A DNA stretch of 64,000 nt from Bin87 sp034428455 (GTDB taxonomy: Bacteria > Chloroflexota > Dehalococcoidia > Lucifugimonadales > UBA3495). The stretch's first letter is position 1; each line of letters opens with the position of its first letter. The stretch lies in assembly GCA_034428455.1 (NCBI GenBank), contig DAOUHZ010000039.1:1-64000 (forward strand), written 5' to 3'. The notes beneath the pieces are model-generated. The model was given only the letters and a program-made list of their open reading frames with translations. It did not search any database and was not told the DNA's origin. Of the stretch, positions 42,400 through 50,585 are shown one piece after another. Position numbers and translations under genes: made by a program.

Positions 42400-43443
42400 A
42401 TGGTAGTGAGAGCGACGGGCATCAACCCCGAAATGCTGCGTTGGGCGCGGGAACGGGCGGGCTACTCCATTGAGGAAGTGGCCCGCCGACGCCGCGTGCC
42501 TCCCGAAAGGGTCAAGGAATGGGAATCGGGCAAGAGTTTCCCAACCTGGAAGCAGCTGGAGCAGTTGGCTTACCAGGATTACCACCGGGGCACGGTACTT
42601 TTCTTACTCAACGACCCACCAGAAGAGAAGACCGTAGTAGAGCACTTCCCCCGTTTGCCGGCGAAGACGATGACCGACCTGTACCCCGATACGCTGTACG
42701 CAGTACGGCAGGCACAGATTCGAAAAGATAATCTGGTAGAGCTACTGGGGCCGGAAGGGGAGGGGGAGCGGTTTATCCTGCGCGATTTGCGCAGAGAGGT
42801 GAACGTCGATAATCCGGCTAAATTGTCCGGATTGGTTAGGGAATATCTTGGTGTTGACCTGAACGACCCGGAAGGTTTCCCAAGCCGAATCTATACCTTT
42901 GAGGATTTTCGAAACCGCATTGAAGACGCCGGCATCTGGGTGTTCAAGCGGTCATTCCGCCAGAAAGACGTGGCCGGCCTCTGCTTGGGCGACGACACAT
43001 ATCCGGTTATCTATGTGGGCAATGGACTAGACCAAGCACGAGAAATTTTTGCCTTGTTCAGCGAGCTGGCACACCTGTTGTTTGATTTCAACTACCTGGA
43101 GCGTGTGGACAAACGGCACTACATAGAATCGCTACTCTCACATGATCGTTCCGTGGAGGAGGCCTGCCTGGAGTTTGCGAAGAAATTCGCTCCCATCGGC
43201 AATGTAGGGGATGGACGCTACTCCGGCTACCATGCTGGGCGATCCCACCAGCATGTCGATCAAAGCGCCAATACCAGCCGCGGATATTACGATTTTCAAA
43301 AGACTTATCTCGGCAGAAAGTACATCAAGACCGTTTTCTCAGCTTTTGAAGATGGGCGCATTGACGAGCTAGACATCGCCTCTTATCTAGGGGTGCGAGG
43401 GCGCTATCTTGACGAATTGGAGGATTATGCTTGGCGATCATAA
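42400..43443 (+). CDS. XRE-HTH/ImmA-like protein with degenerate HExxH
   Basis: A 347-residue protein. N-terminal XRE helix-turn-helix (about 8-60: MLRWARERAGYSIEEVARR, VKEWESGKSFPTWKQLEQLA). C-terminal ImmA/IrrE peptidase-like domain with ALFSELAHLLF: the HExxH zinc motif has Ser221 instead of the first histidine, keeping Glu222 and His225, so proteolysis is doubtful. GGAGGG is 4 bases before the ATG. It overlaps the following DUF4411 PIN-like gene by 17 bases, the arrangement of XRE-ImmA/DUF4411 toxin-antitoxin-like pairs. Confidence 0.88.
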   Translation: MVVRATGINPEMLRWARERAGYSIEEVARRRRVPPERVKEWESGKSFPTWKQLEQLAYQDYHRGTVLFLLNDPPEEKTVVEHFPRLPAKTMTDLYPDTLYAVRQAQIRKDNLVELLGPEGEGERFILRDLRREVNVDNPAKLSGLVREYLGVDLNDPEGFPSRIYTFEDFRNRIEDAGIWVFKRSFRQKDVAGLCLGDDTYPVIYVGNGLDQAREIFALFSELAHLLFDFNYLERVDKRHYIESLLSHDRSVEEACLEFAKKFAPIGNVGDGRYSGYHAGRSHQHVDQSANTSRGYYDFQKTYLGRKYIKTVFSAFEDGRIDELDIASYLGVRGRYLDELEDYAWRS

Positions 43444-43945
43444 CCTCCAGACAGCGCCGCTTATCCTAGACACCAGCACAATCAGCCAAATTTTTTCGGC
43501 ATTTTCTCGCCAGCATTTTCCCACGTTTTGGGCGCGTTTTGACCAACTTGTATGGGATGGACGCGCCGAGTCAATCCGGGCAGTACGCGATGAGTTGACT
43601 GTCTTGGCCAAAGTGTCCGGAGCGGTAACGTATTTGGAGAACCTCAACGCGCAATTTTTTGCAGCCCCAACTCCGCAAGAACAGGTTCTGGCTCAAGCAA
43701 TGTTCAACGATCCCAGACTCGCCACGGCCGCAAACCGCTGGCGCAGCAAAACAGCAAGAGGCGCCGTTGACGCCGACCCTTACCTAATCGCAAAAGGTTT
43801 GGCATCGCCTGTTCCCACGGTCCTCGTTACCGAGGAGAGGCAGGACCTAACCAGAACTGCCGGCATCTTTTATGTATGCCATTACTATGGAGTGGACTGC
43901 ATCAACCACCAGCATATGATGTCCCGCTTAGGTTGGGTGTTTTAG
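43427..43945 (+). CDS. DUF4411 family PIN-like protein (putative toxin)
   Basis: A 172-residue protein with the PIN-like start PLILDTSTISQIFSAF, FPTFWARFDQLVWDGRAESIRAVRDEL (landmarks FWARFDQLV and IRAVRDEL), DADPYLIAKGLA and a final TVLVTEERQ. The acidic residues Asp, Glu and Asp-Pro needed in PIN nucleases are present. DUF4411 proteins are known as toxins paired with XRE/ImmA proteins. ATG 43427 (MLGDHNLQTA) has a very short GGAGG distance of 3 bases; translation coupling with the upstream gene is likely. Confidence 0.8.
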   Translation: MLGDHNLQTAPLILDTSTISQIFSAFSRQHFPTFWARFDQLVWDGRAESIRAVRDELTVLAKVSGAVTYLENLNAQFFAAPTPQEQVLAQAMFNDPRLATAANRWRSKTARGAVDADPYLIAKGLASPVPTVLVTEERQDLTRTAGIFYVCHYYGVDCINHQHMMSRLGWVF

Positions 43946-43961
43946 CCGCGCGACCATGGCC

Positions 43962-45437
43962 CTAATCCGCAGCCGCCGCTGCCTCCCAGCGCAGCACCGG
44001 ACGCCGCGCGGCGGTCGCTTCGTCGAGCCGCGAGACCGGCGTGGTGTGCGGGGCGTGCTGGACCAGTTCCGGCTCCGTGGTGGCTTCTGCGTCGATGACG
44101 CGCAGGGCGTTGATGAATGCGTCCAGCGTTTCCTTGGTTTCCGACTCCGTGGGTTCGATCATCAGGGCCTCGTGGACGATGAGCGGGAAGTACATCGTCG
44201 GCGCGTGGAAACCGTAGTCCAGCAGCCGCTTGGCCACCTCCAGGCCGCTGACGCCGCGCTCCCGCTGCCGGTCGGCGGAGAAAACCACCTCGTGCATGCA
44301 GGTGCGGTCGTAGGGCAGCTCGTAGACGTCCTTGAGCGACTCCATGATGTAGTTGGCGTTGAGGACGGCGTTGCCGCTGATGGAAAGCAGTCCAGCCGCG
44401 CCGAGGGTTCGGATATAAGTGTAAGCGCGCACAAGGACGCCAAAGTTGCCGTGGAACCCGCTGATCTTGCCGATGCTCTGCTCCGGTTCGGAGAGGGCAT
44501 ACTCGCCGCCGCCGTTCGCTGTCACCACCGGTGCGGCCAGATATGGGGCAAGGTTCTCGCCGCAGCAGACGGGACCGGCGCCAGGGCCGCCGCCGCCGTG
44601 GGGCGTGCTGAAGGTCTTGTGCAGGTTCAGATGACAGACGTCGAAACCCAGTTCGCCGAGCTTGGCGCGACCGAGCAGCGCGTTCATGTTGGCGCCGTCG
44701 CCATAGACCAGGCCGCCGCAATCGTGGACGATCTGGCACACTTCAAGGATGTTGGTGTCGAACAGGCCCAGGGTGCTGGGCAGCGTGATCATCACCCCGG
44801 CGAGGTCGTCGCCGGCAATCTCCCGCAAGGCGGCCAAATCGGTGTTGCCGTCCGCGTCAGATGGGATGGTGACCACGTCGAAACCGGCCATGGCTGCCGA
44901 GGCGGGGTTGGTGCCGTGAGCGCTGTCCGGGATGCCCATCTTGGTGCGGCCGGAGTCGCCGCGTGCCAGGTGGTACGCACGCATCATGAGCACGCCGCCC
45001 AGTTCACCGTGGGCACCGGCGAGAGTGGCCAGGCTGGTCGCGGCCATGCCGGTGACTTCGGTGAGGAAGTCCTGCAACCGATATAACAGCTCCAGCGCTC
45101 CCTGGGATTGCTCGGCCGGCTGCTGGGGATGGATACCGGCGAACCCGGGCAGGAAGGCCACTTCGTCGTTGATCTTGGGGTTGTACTTCATGGTGCACGA
45201 ACCCAGCGGGTAGAAGTGGGTATCGATGCTGAAGTTCAACTGGCTGAGCGAGGTGAAATACTGCACCACTTCGGGTTCAGAAACCTCGGGTAGCGGCAGA
45301 TCGTCCCGCAGATAAGCCGGATCCGGCAGTGGCGCCGGCGGAACGTCCAGGCCCGGGGTGATAACACCAACACGGCCGGATACGCTGCGGTCCATCAGCA
45401 GGCTGGTGGTGTCTCGGTTGCCGCCTTTATTCAACAT
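43962..45437 (-). CDS. gcvPB: Glycine dehydrogenase (decarboxylating), subunit 2
   Basis: A 491-residue subunit of the split P-protein of the glycine cleavage system. The PLP lysine is Lys274 in NLHKTFSTPHGGGGPG. Other landmarks: DTHFYPLGSCTMKYNPK, IPDSAHGTNPASA and the C-terminal PTxSE-type (IEPTESETKETLD). Subunit 1 is encoded upstream at 46256. Decarboxylates glycine, passing aminomethyl to GcvH. AGGAG is 10 bases before the ATG. gcvT and gcvH are absent nearby. Confidence 0.96.
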   Translation of the reverse strand: MLNKGGNRDTTSLLMDRSVSGRVGVITPGLDVPPAPLPDPAYLRDDLPLPEVSEPEVVQYFTSLSQLNFSIDTHFYPLGSCTMKYNPKINDEVAFLPGFAGIHPQQPAEQSQGALELLYRLQDFLTEVTGMAATSLATLAGAHGELGGVLMMRAYHLARGDSGRTKMGIPDSAHGTNPASAAMAGFDVVTIPSDADGNTDLAALREIAGDDLAGVMITLPSTLGLFDTNILEVCQIVHDCGGLVYGDGANMNALLGRAKLGELGFDVCHLNLHKTFSTPHGGGGPGAGPVCCGENLAPYLAAPVVTANGGGEYALSEPEQSIGKISGFHGNFGVLVRAYTYIRTLGAAGLLSISGNAVLNANYIMESLKDVYELPYDRTCMHEVVFSADRQRERGVSGLEVAKRLLDYGFHAPTMYFPLIVHEALMIEPTESETKETLDAFINALRVIDAEATTEPELVQHAPHTTPVSRLDEATAARRPVLRWEAAAAAD

Positions 45438-45555
45438 CGTTCGTAGTCTCCTGGTTTAGTGGCCGTTCCTGCGGTCGCCGGCCCGGGTGATGGGAGGTTG
45501 CGCGGGAACAGCCGATGCGCAGGTTTTCAGTAGCTAGTATCCCTGGGATGCGCCG

Positions 45556-45804
45556 CTATGCTGAGCGTTTCATTCGTCGAACTACAAAGGAAAGCATCCG
45601 GTGACCCTTCCAACTCCAAGCGAAACTGAGCGCTACGAACGCCACCATGCTGGCCACGAAGGTAGGCACGCCTCCCCAAGGGAATAGCAAAGTGGTCCCG
45701 AAGATCGCGCAGAGGGCGGCGATAACGACAACCCAGACCACGGTGCGCCACATAACGCGCCGGTTGAGCCGGCGGTCGGCAGCGCGGACTATTTCCTCGA
45801 CTTC
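45556..45804 (-). pseudogene. C-terminal half of a membrane protein, separated from the N-half by an in-frame stop
   Basis: Directly after the TAA at 45807-45805, the same frame continues EVEEIVRAADRRLNRRV and then MWRTVVWVVVIAALCAI, a further helix (VASMVAFVALSFAWSW) and KGHRMLSFVVRRMKRSA. A 65-codon frame from ATG 45753 is open but has no ribosome site. The uninterrupted sense in frame says that this was once the C-terminus of the 45805-46179 gene. It may be a nonsense mutation, an error, or a readthrough site. Confidence 0.55.
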
Positions 45805-46179
45805 TTACGGAGTAGCATCGTCCCAGCGGGCCATCTGGGCGTTCATGTGGCGGATCTGCCTGCGGAGGGCCATGGACCCGCAGACGAACATGCTGCAAGA
45901 TACGAAACTCATCGCCATGATGCCGGCCAGGAACCCGATCTCGAACCACAGGGTTCCGGCGGGCAGCCAGGCGACGCGGCCGGCCAGCAACGCCCGCGCG
46001 ATTATCAGGGTCAGCATGAGGCCGGCGATCCCGAAACCCACGATGAACAACGTGCGCTCTCTGACCCATAGGCCAAACCACTTGACGTATCCCTCGCGCT
46101 GGGATGATCCCTCCTCTTCTTCAAAGGGATCCGTATAGCGCCGCATTCTGCGCAGGTTGGACGATCCGCGGTCAATCAT
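45805..46179 (-). CDS. Small membrane protein between gcvPA and gcvPB
   Basis: A 124-residue protein with an acidic start (TDPFEEEEGSSQ), two hydrophobic helices (ERTLFIVGFGIAGLMLTLIIA and AGTLWFEIGFLAGIMAMSFVS region) and a basic C-terminal MALRRQIRHMNAQMARWDD. It stops at TAA 45805, after which the frame stays open for 83 more codons carrying two more helices. Family unknown. It sits between the two glycine decarboxylase subunits on the same strand, with 76-base and 118+ base gaps. Confidence 0.6.
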   Translation of the reverse strand: MIDRGSSNLRRMRRYTDPFEEEEGSSQREGYVKWFGLWVRERTLFIVGFGIAGLMLTLIIARALLAGRVAWLPAGTLWFEIGFLAGIMAMSFVSCSMFVCGSMALRRQIRHMNAQMARWDDATP

Positions 46180-46255
46180 AGCAATTCGCTCAGGTGGTTC
46201 CGGGTTCGCGTGGATACTCGCATCTGGTTGCGGACACAGGCCAGGTCGGGACGCT

Positions 46256-47581
46256 CTAGTTGGCTGACCCCAAAGCGTCCACCAGGGCGTCGATGTCCTC
46301 GCGGGAGTTCATCTCGGTAACGCACAGCAACATGCCGTTCTCGAAACGGTCGCCGACGTCGAGTCCGCCCAGTATGTTGCGCTCCATGAGCCGGCGATTG
46401 ATCTTTACCGGAGCTTCCGGACAGCTGACCACAAACTCCTGGAAGAACTCTCCCGACTGCAGCAGGGAATATCCTTCCAGGTTGGCAATTGCAGAGGCCG
46501 CATAGTGGGCCTTGTGATAGCAGAGTTCGGCCACCTGGCGCAGCCCCTGCCGGCCCATCGCTGCCAGGTAAATGGTGGATGCCAGGGCGTACAGAGCCTC
46601 GTTGGTGCAGATGTTGGACGTGGCCCGCTCCCGCCGGATGTGCTGCTCGCGCGTCTGCAGGGTCAGGACGTATCCGGTGCGCCCCTGCGTATCGGTGGTT
46701 CGGCCCACCAGACGGCTGGGCATCTGGCGGATGTACTGCTGCTTGCAGCTGAACAGGCCCAGGTACGGCCCGCCGAAGGAGGGCGGGATGCCGATGGGCT
46801 GCCCCTCGCCGGTCACGATGTCCGCGCCGAAATCGCCCGGCGGCTTGAGCATCCCCATGGCCAGGGGATCGGCCGACACCACCAGCAGGGCTCCGTCGTC
46901 GTGAGCAGTTGCGGCCAGGCCGGCGAGATCGTCGAGGCCACCGTAGAAGTTGGGATACTGGGCCACCACGCCGGCGGTGGCTTCGGTGACGCTGGCGCCA
47001 ATTTCAGCGGTCGGCACGATGTCGATGGCAATGCCCTGGGCCTGGCAATAAGTGGCGATCACCTGGCGGTAGGCCGGCGCGACGGTGTCGCTGACGACCA
47101 CCTGCTGTCGGCGGGTGACACGACAGGCCATCAGCACGGCCTCGGCGAGGCTGGTGGCGCCGTCGTACATCCCGGCGTTGGCGACTTCCATGCCATAGAG
47201 GGCGCTGATCATCGTCTGGAACTCGAAGATAACCTGAAGGGTGCCTTGGGACACTTCCGGCTGGTAGGGCGTGTAGGCGGTCAAAAACTCGCCGCGGGTC
47301 ATGACCGCTTTCACTATGGAGGGAATGAAGTGGTAGTAGCTGCCGGCGCCCAGGAACGACGGACCGCTGGACAAGGGCCGATTGCGACCGGCCATCGCGC
47401 CCAGTTCCCGCTGAATCTCCAACTCCGACATCGGGTCGGGGAGCCGAAGGGGCGGGTTCCGGTAATCGTCCGGTATGTCGGCGAACAGCTCGTCAACGCT
47501 GTTCAGGCCAACGGCCGCCAGCAAATCGTCCTGTTCGGCAACGGTGTTGGGGATGTAGTGCGATTGAAAATTCGTGACCAT
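46256..47581 (-). CDS. gcvPA: Glycine dehydrogenase (decarboxylating), subunit 1
   Basis: A 441-residue N-terminal half of the split P-protein. Landmarks are MVTNFQSHYIPNT, FLGAGSYYHFIPSIVKAVMTRGEFLTAYTPYQPEVSQGTLQ (cited as LGAGSYYHFIP and YTPYQPEVSQGTLQ), YDGATSLAEAVLMA and SFGGPYLGLFSCKQQYIRQMPSRLVG. It forms heterotetramers with GcvPB. GGAGATCTTGA precedes the ATG. It starts 23 bases after an SfiI-like restriction gene on the same strand, an unusual upstream neighbour. No glycine riboswitch can be fitted in that gap. Confidence 0.95.
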   Translation of the reverse strand: MVTNFQSHYIPNTVAEQDDLLAAVGLNSVDELFADIPDDYRNPPLRLPDPMSELEIQRELGAMAGRNRPLSSGPSFLGAGSYYHFIPSIVKAVMTRGEFLTAYTPYQPEVSQGTLQVIFEFQTMISALYGMEVANAGMYDGATSLAEAVLMACRVTRRQQVVVSDTVAPAYRQVIATYCQAQGIAIDIVPTAEIGASVTEATAGVVAQYPNFYGGLDDLAGLAATAHDDGALLVVSADPLAMGMLKPPGDFGADIVTGEGQPIGIPPSFGGPYLGLFSCKQQYIRQMPSRLVGRTTDTQGRTGYVLTLQTREQHIRRERATSNICTNEALYALASTIYLAAMGRQGLRQVAELCYHKAHYAASAIANLEGYSLLQSGEFFQEFVVSCPEAPVKINRRLMERNILGGLDVGDRFENGMLLCVTEMNSREDIDALVDALGSAN

Positions 47582-47604
47582 TCAAGATCTCCGTGAGGAT
47601 CAAT

Positions 47605-48330
47605 TCAGTCATCCCAAACGAAAGGTTGGGCCGGGTCCGAGGCAATATTCTGTACGCGCCAGTTAGCCCGTTGCTTCAAAGCCGGCAGACTGATACGAAC
47701 TCGGAACGCCTCGCCCCGCGTCGGCGCGTTGCGCCCGGCCAACCAGATTGTATCGGCAGCGGTGGGGTTGTAGCGATCTTGCAAAAGCCCGTTAGGCAGG
47801 CAAAGGACTGAAATGGATTCGAGGCGGTTCGGCGTATTGTCAGCCGCGTTTTCAGCATAATTATACTTGACAAATATCGTGGTAGTCAGATATTCGCCGC
47901 CTCGAACCTCCGCAATGGGGTCCATTTCACCTGCAACGTCAACAGGCTGCCGCTGCCTGATCTGGCGGATGCGCATTGAGGTTTGTGAAGTTTGAATAGT
48001 GGCGGTACGTGCGCCATCAATTTTCTCTGCTTTAGAGTCGACGAACAGCGCCTGCCTCACGGCGTATTCCGGTTGGAAAAGGTAGGTGGCCCGCTTGTAG
48101 TCAATTTTGCCGAACAGGCGCACCGGGATAGTTGGCATTCCCAGCCGATCCAATGCTTCCCGTGTAATGTCCTCGCCAATGTCGGCCACCAAGTCGGATT
48201 CCCCGGTGAAAATTTCAATGGCGTCATCCCGAAAATCGCAGATCGCTTGCACTACCATTCGCAAGGTAGCCTTTTCCACCTGCTCGATGATGCCCAGATC
48301 GGATCTGAGTGCGTCAGCGTTCAGGGTCAT
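47605..48330 (-). CDS. SfiI family type II restriction endonuclease
   Basis: A 241-residue nuclease that aligns with SfiI as I remember it: EKATLRMVVQAI, EDITREALD, GKIDYKRATYL, ALFVDSKAEK, and near the end RYNPTAADTIWLAGRNAPTRGEAFRVRIS and NWRVQNI. The PD-(D/E)XK core is Asp77, Asp98 and Lys100, with the Asp-to-Asp distance of 21 seen in SfiI. SfiI is a tetramer cutting GGCCNNNNNGGCC; the same target is only inferred. ATG overlaps the methylase stop by 4 bases. Confidence 0.88.
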   Translation of the reverse strand: MTLNADALRSDLGIIEQVEKATLRMVVQAICDFRDDAIEIFTGESDLVADIGEDITREALDRLGMPTIPVRLFGKIDYKRATYLFQPEYAVRQALFVDSKAEKIDGARTATIQTSQTSMRIRQIRQRQPVDVAGEMDPIAEVRGGEYLTTTIFVKYNYAENAADNTPNRLESISVLCLPNGLLQDRYNPTAADTIWLAGRNAPTRGEAFRVRISLPALKQRANWRVQNIASDPAQPFVWDD

Positions 48331-49283
48331 CGAAGCAACCGTGGGGGAGTTGCCAATGATTCCTCAATGCGCCGCCTGGCCAATCTTACACTCTCCGGGT
48401 TGATGTCAAACCCCACAAACCGCCGGCCTAATTCTATGGCCGCCAGCGCCGTAGTCCCGCTGCCTGCAAAACAATCCAAAACCAGGTCGCCCGGTTCGGT
48501 GAGCAGCTTTATGATCCGTCTGGGCAACTCAACCGGGAACTGTGACTCATGCTCATTGTTGGAGCGAACCGAGGGAATGTTCCAAACTGCCCTCGAACCC
48601 CATTCCGCCCATTCACCTGCGTCCAGACGCTCTCGGTTCACGACCGTGATGCCCGGCTTCCAAAAGATGAGCACGTGCTCGAATTCGTCAACCGAGCGGT
48701 ACGACAAGCTGTGCCAACGACTGTTTTCCCAGCAAGGGTCCTTAACCCATACCCGGCGGTCGTACAGGTAAAAGCCGGCCTGGGTCGCCCATTGTTCAAC
48801 CGGGCCGGCGGTAAGTTGCACCCGCGTTTGCGTCGCGTATTTGCCGCCTCGAACGTTATTGTTTTTCAGGCGACGATCAATGGTTTGCTCGCTACATCCC
48901 AACAGGGCGGCCAACTGGTATTTGTCTAATCCGGGGTTGGCCTGCTGCGCGTTCAGCACTTGCTCCCGGGTGATTTTCACCTTCTTGGCGCTAACGTTAT
49001 CGGCTTGGATCCGGGGCATATCCGGGTCTTCAAAGGCCAGAATATCGGCTATGTTGACCCCAAGGAATCCCCCTGGGGCGATAGCAGTGAAGTGCGCATT
49101 AACGGCATCCCGCAGCAGGTCACACCAAGCCTCATAGCTCATGTCTTCTTCGTAGGACTTGCCAACGAAGTAAGGCGGCGACCAAAAACTCAACGCCAAC
49201 GACTCGGGCGCCAGCTTGGGAAGCAAATCCCGAACGTCACCTTGGTATATGTCGTTGGGCGGCAAGAAACCCGATTCGCTCAT
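48327..49283 (-). CDS. N4-cytosine-type DNA methyltransferase of the SfiI-like system, with HTH insertion
   Basis: A 318-residue beta-class DNA methylase: catalytic SFWSPPYFVG (SPPY, typical of N4-cytosine enzymes) near residue 34, and SAM motif VLDCFAGSGTTALAAIELGRRFVGFDI at the C-terminus (landmark FAGSGTTALA). Between these, about residues 115-145 read like a helix-turn-helix (DKYQLAALLGCSEQTIDRRL) that ordinary methylases lack. It may contribute target recognition or autoregulation. It protects DNA from the downstream nuclease, whose ATG it overlaps. GAGGATATCCAC precedes the ATG. Confidence 0.88.
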   Translation of the reverse strand: MSESGFLPPNDIYQGDVRDLLPKLAPESLALSFWSPPYFVGKSYEEDMSYEAWCDLLRDAVNAHFTAIAPGGFLGVNIADILAFEDPDMPRIQADNVSAKKVKITREQVLNAQQANPGLDKYQLAALLGCSEQTIDRRLKNNNVRGGKYATQTRVQLTAGPVEQWATQAGFYLYDRRVWVKDPCWENSRWHSLSYRSVDEFEHVLIFWKPGITVVNRERLDAGEWAEWGSRAVWNIPSVRSNNEHESQFPVELPRRIIKLLTEPGDLVLDCFAGSGTTALAAIELGRRFVGFDINPESVRLARRRIEESLATPPRLLR

Positions 49284-49397
49284 GTGGATATCCTCGACGA
49301 AGATTACGAGGGGCAGAAACTATGCACCCGGATGGTTTATCGTCGTCGTTCGGCAACCCTGGCGTCAAGCGCGCCCTGTCATCAATTTTCGCCGCCA

Positions 49398-50585
49398 CTA
49401 GGCCAGCACGCGGTAGCGATAGCTCGATTCCATGAGATCGTCCTCAGCGAAACGGCTGAACCGGAGCGGCGAAAGGTCCACGTCGCGGGCCTTGCCTTCG
49501 GCCACCAGCTCGGCTACCGCTTTGCCTATAGCGGGAGAGAGCTTGAAACCGTGCCCGCTGAAACCGACCGCGCAGAACAGACCATCGACGCCGGGCACGC
49601 TGTCCAGAATGGGATGCCAGTCCGGTGTGGTGGTGAACAGCCCGGACCATCCGCCGCGATAGTAGGAATCGGACATCCCCGGGATGCGGCGCGCCAGCTT
49701 GGTCCGCGCCGAGGCGGCTGAGGCCATATCGATGCCCTGGGGGTATGCCTCAGGATCCGGCTGCTCCTCGTCGTCACCGAAACCCATGGTGGTGAAGTTG
49801 GAGCCGTCCGGGCGGAAGGAAAAGGATTGGCTGATATCTCCCACGGTGGGATGCTGCGGAACGAGTTCCACGGGCCGCGCCACGGTGGCGACCTGGTGAC
49901 GCACCGGAAGCAACGGCACATCCACCCCGACGCCGGCCAGGACTTGTTTGGACCATGGTCCGGCCGCGACGATCACGGTATCGGTGGCGATTCGGTCGCC
50001 GGCTGCGGTCACCACCGCCTGCACACGATCCGAGCCGGTTTCTATCCCCGACGCCGGGTTGCGGGAGGCGATCATCGCGCCGGCCTCTCGGGAGCGGGCG
50101 GCGTAGGACACGGTAGTCTGGTACGGGTCGGCGTAGCCGGATTCGGGTTCCCAGGCGGCGCGTTCGTCGTCGTCCAGCGTCACCATGGGGGCCAGGCGCG
50201 CCAGTTCGTCCTGCGAAACCGCCGAGGTGGGTACGCCCAACTCCTGGTGCATGGCGACGTTGCGTTCTAACCCCGCCTGGTCGGCCTCGTTGACCACCAC
50301 CAGGTAGCCGGTCTGAACAAAGCCGGAATGTCCACCCACACGCGCGTCGAAGTCAGCGAAGACCTGCAAACTCTGCCACGCCAGTTGCGTGGTGACCCGG
50401 TTGGAATAGTGCATGCGGCAGATGGCCTGGGAGCGGCCGGTGCTGCCCGAGCCGAGCACATCCCGCTCCAACAGAACGGTATTGGGGATTCCCAGCTGCG
50501 CCAGGTGATACTGGATGGCGCAACCGATGACGCCGCCGCCGATGATGACCGCGTCGGCTACGTTGGGGAGGCTGCTACTGGTCAA
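49398..50585 (-). CDS. FAD-dependent amino acid oxidase (DadA/sarcosine oxidase beta-like)
   Basis: A 395-residue DAO-family flavoprotein: FAD fingerprint AVIIGGGVIGCAIQYHLAQLG, LERDVLGSGSTGRSQAICRMHYSN, DTVIVAAGPWSKQVL and the C-terminal GFSGHGFKLSPAIGKAVAELV. It oxidises a secondary or D-amino acid. No covalent-flavin cysteine is recognised. It overlaps a PPOX-fold gene by 11 bases. Downstream glycine decarboxylase could take glycine made from sarcosine, a plausible but unproven link. Confidence 0.9.
   Translation of the reverse strand: MTSSSLPNVADAVIIGGGVIGCAIQYHLAQLGIPNTVLLERDVLGSGSTGRSQAICRMHYSNRVTTQLAWQSLQVFADFDARVGGHSGFVQTGYLVVVNEADQAGLERNVAMHQELGVPTSAVSQDELARLAPMVTLDDDERAAWEPESGYADPYQTTVSYAARSREAGAMIASRNPASGIETGSDRVQAVVTAAGDRIATDTVIVAAGPWSKQVLAGVGVDVPLLPVRHQVATVARPVELVPQHPTVGDISQSFSFRPDGSNFTTMGFGDDEEQPDPEAYPQGIDMASAASARTKLARRIPGMSDSYYRGGWSGLFTTTPDWHPILDSVPGVDGLFCAVGFSGHGFKLSPAIGKAVAELVAEGKARDVDLSPLRFSRFAEDDLMESSYRYRVLA

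Noticed and set aside
47582..47604. Glycine riboswitch before gcvPA
   Set aside because: Only 23 bases separate gcvPA from the restriction gene, too few for an aptamer.
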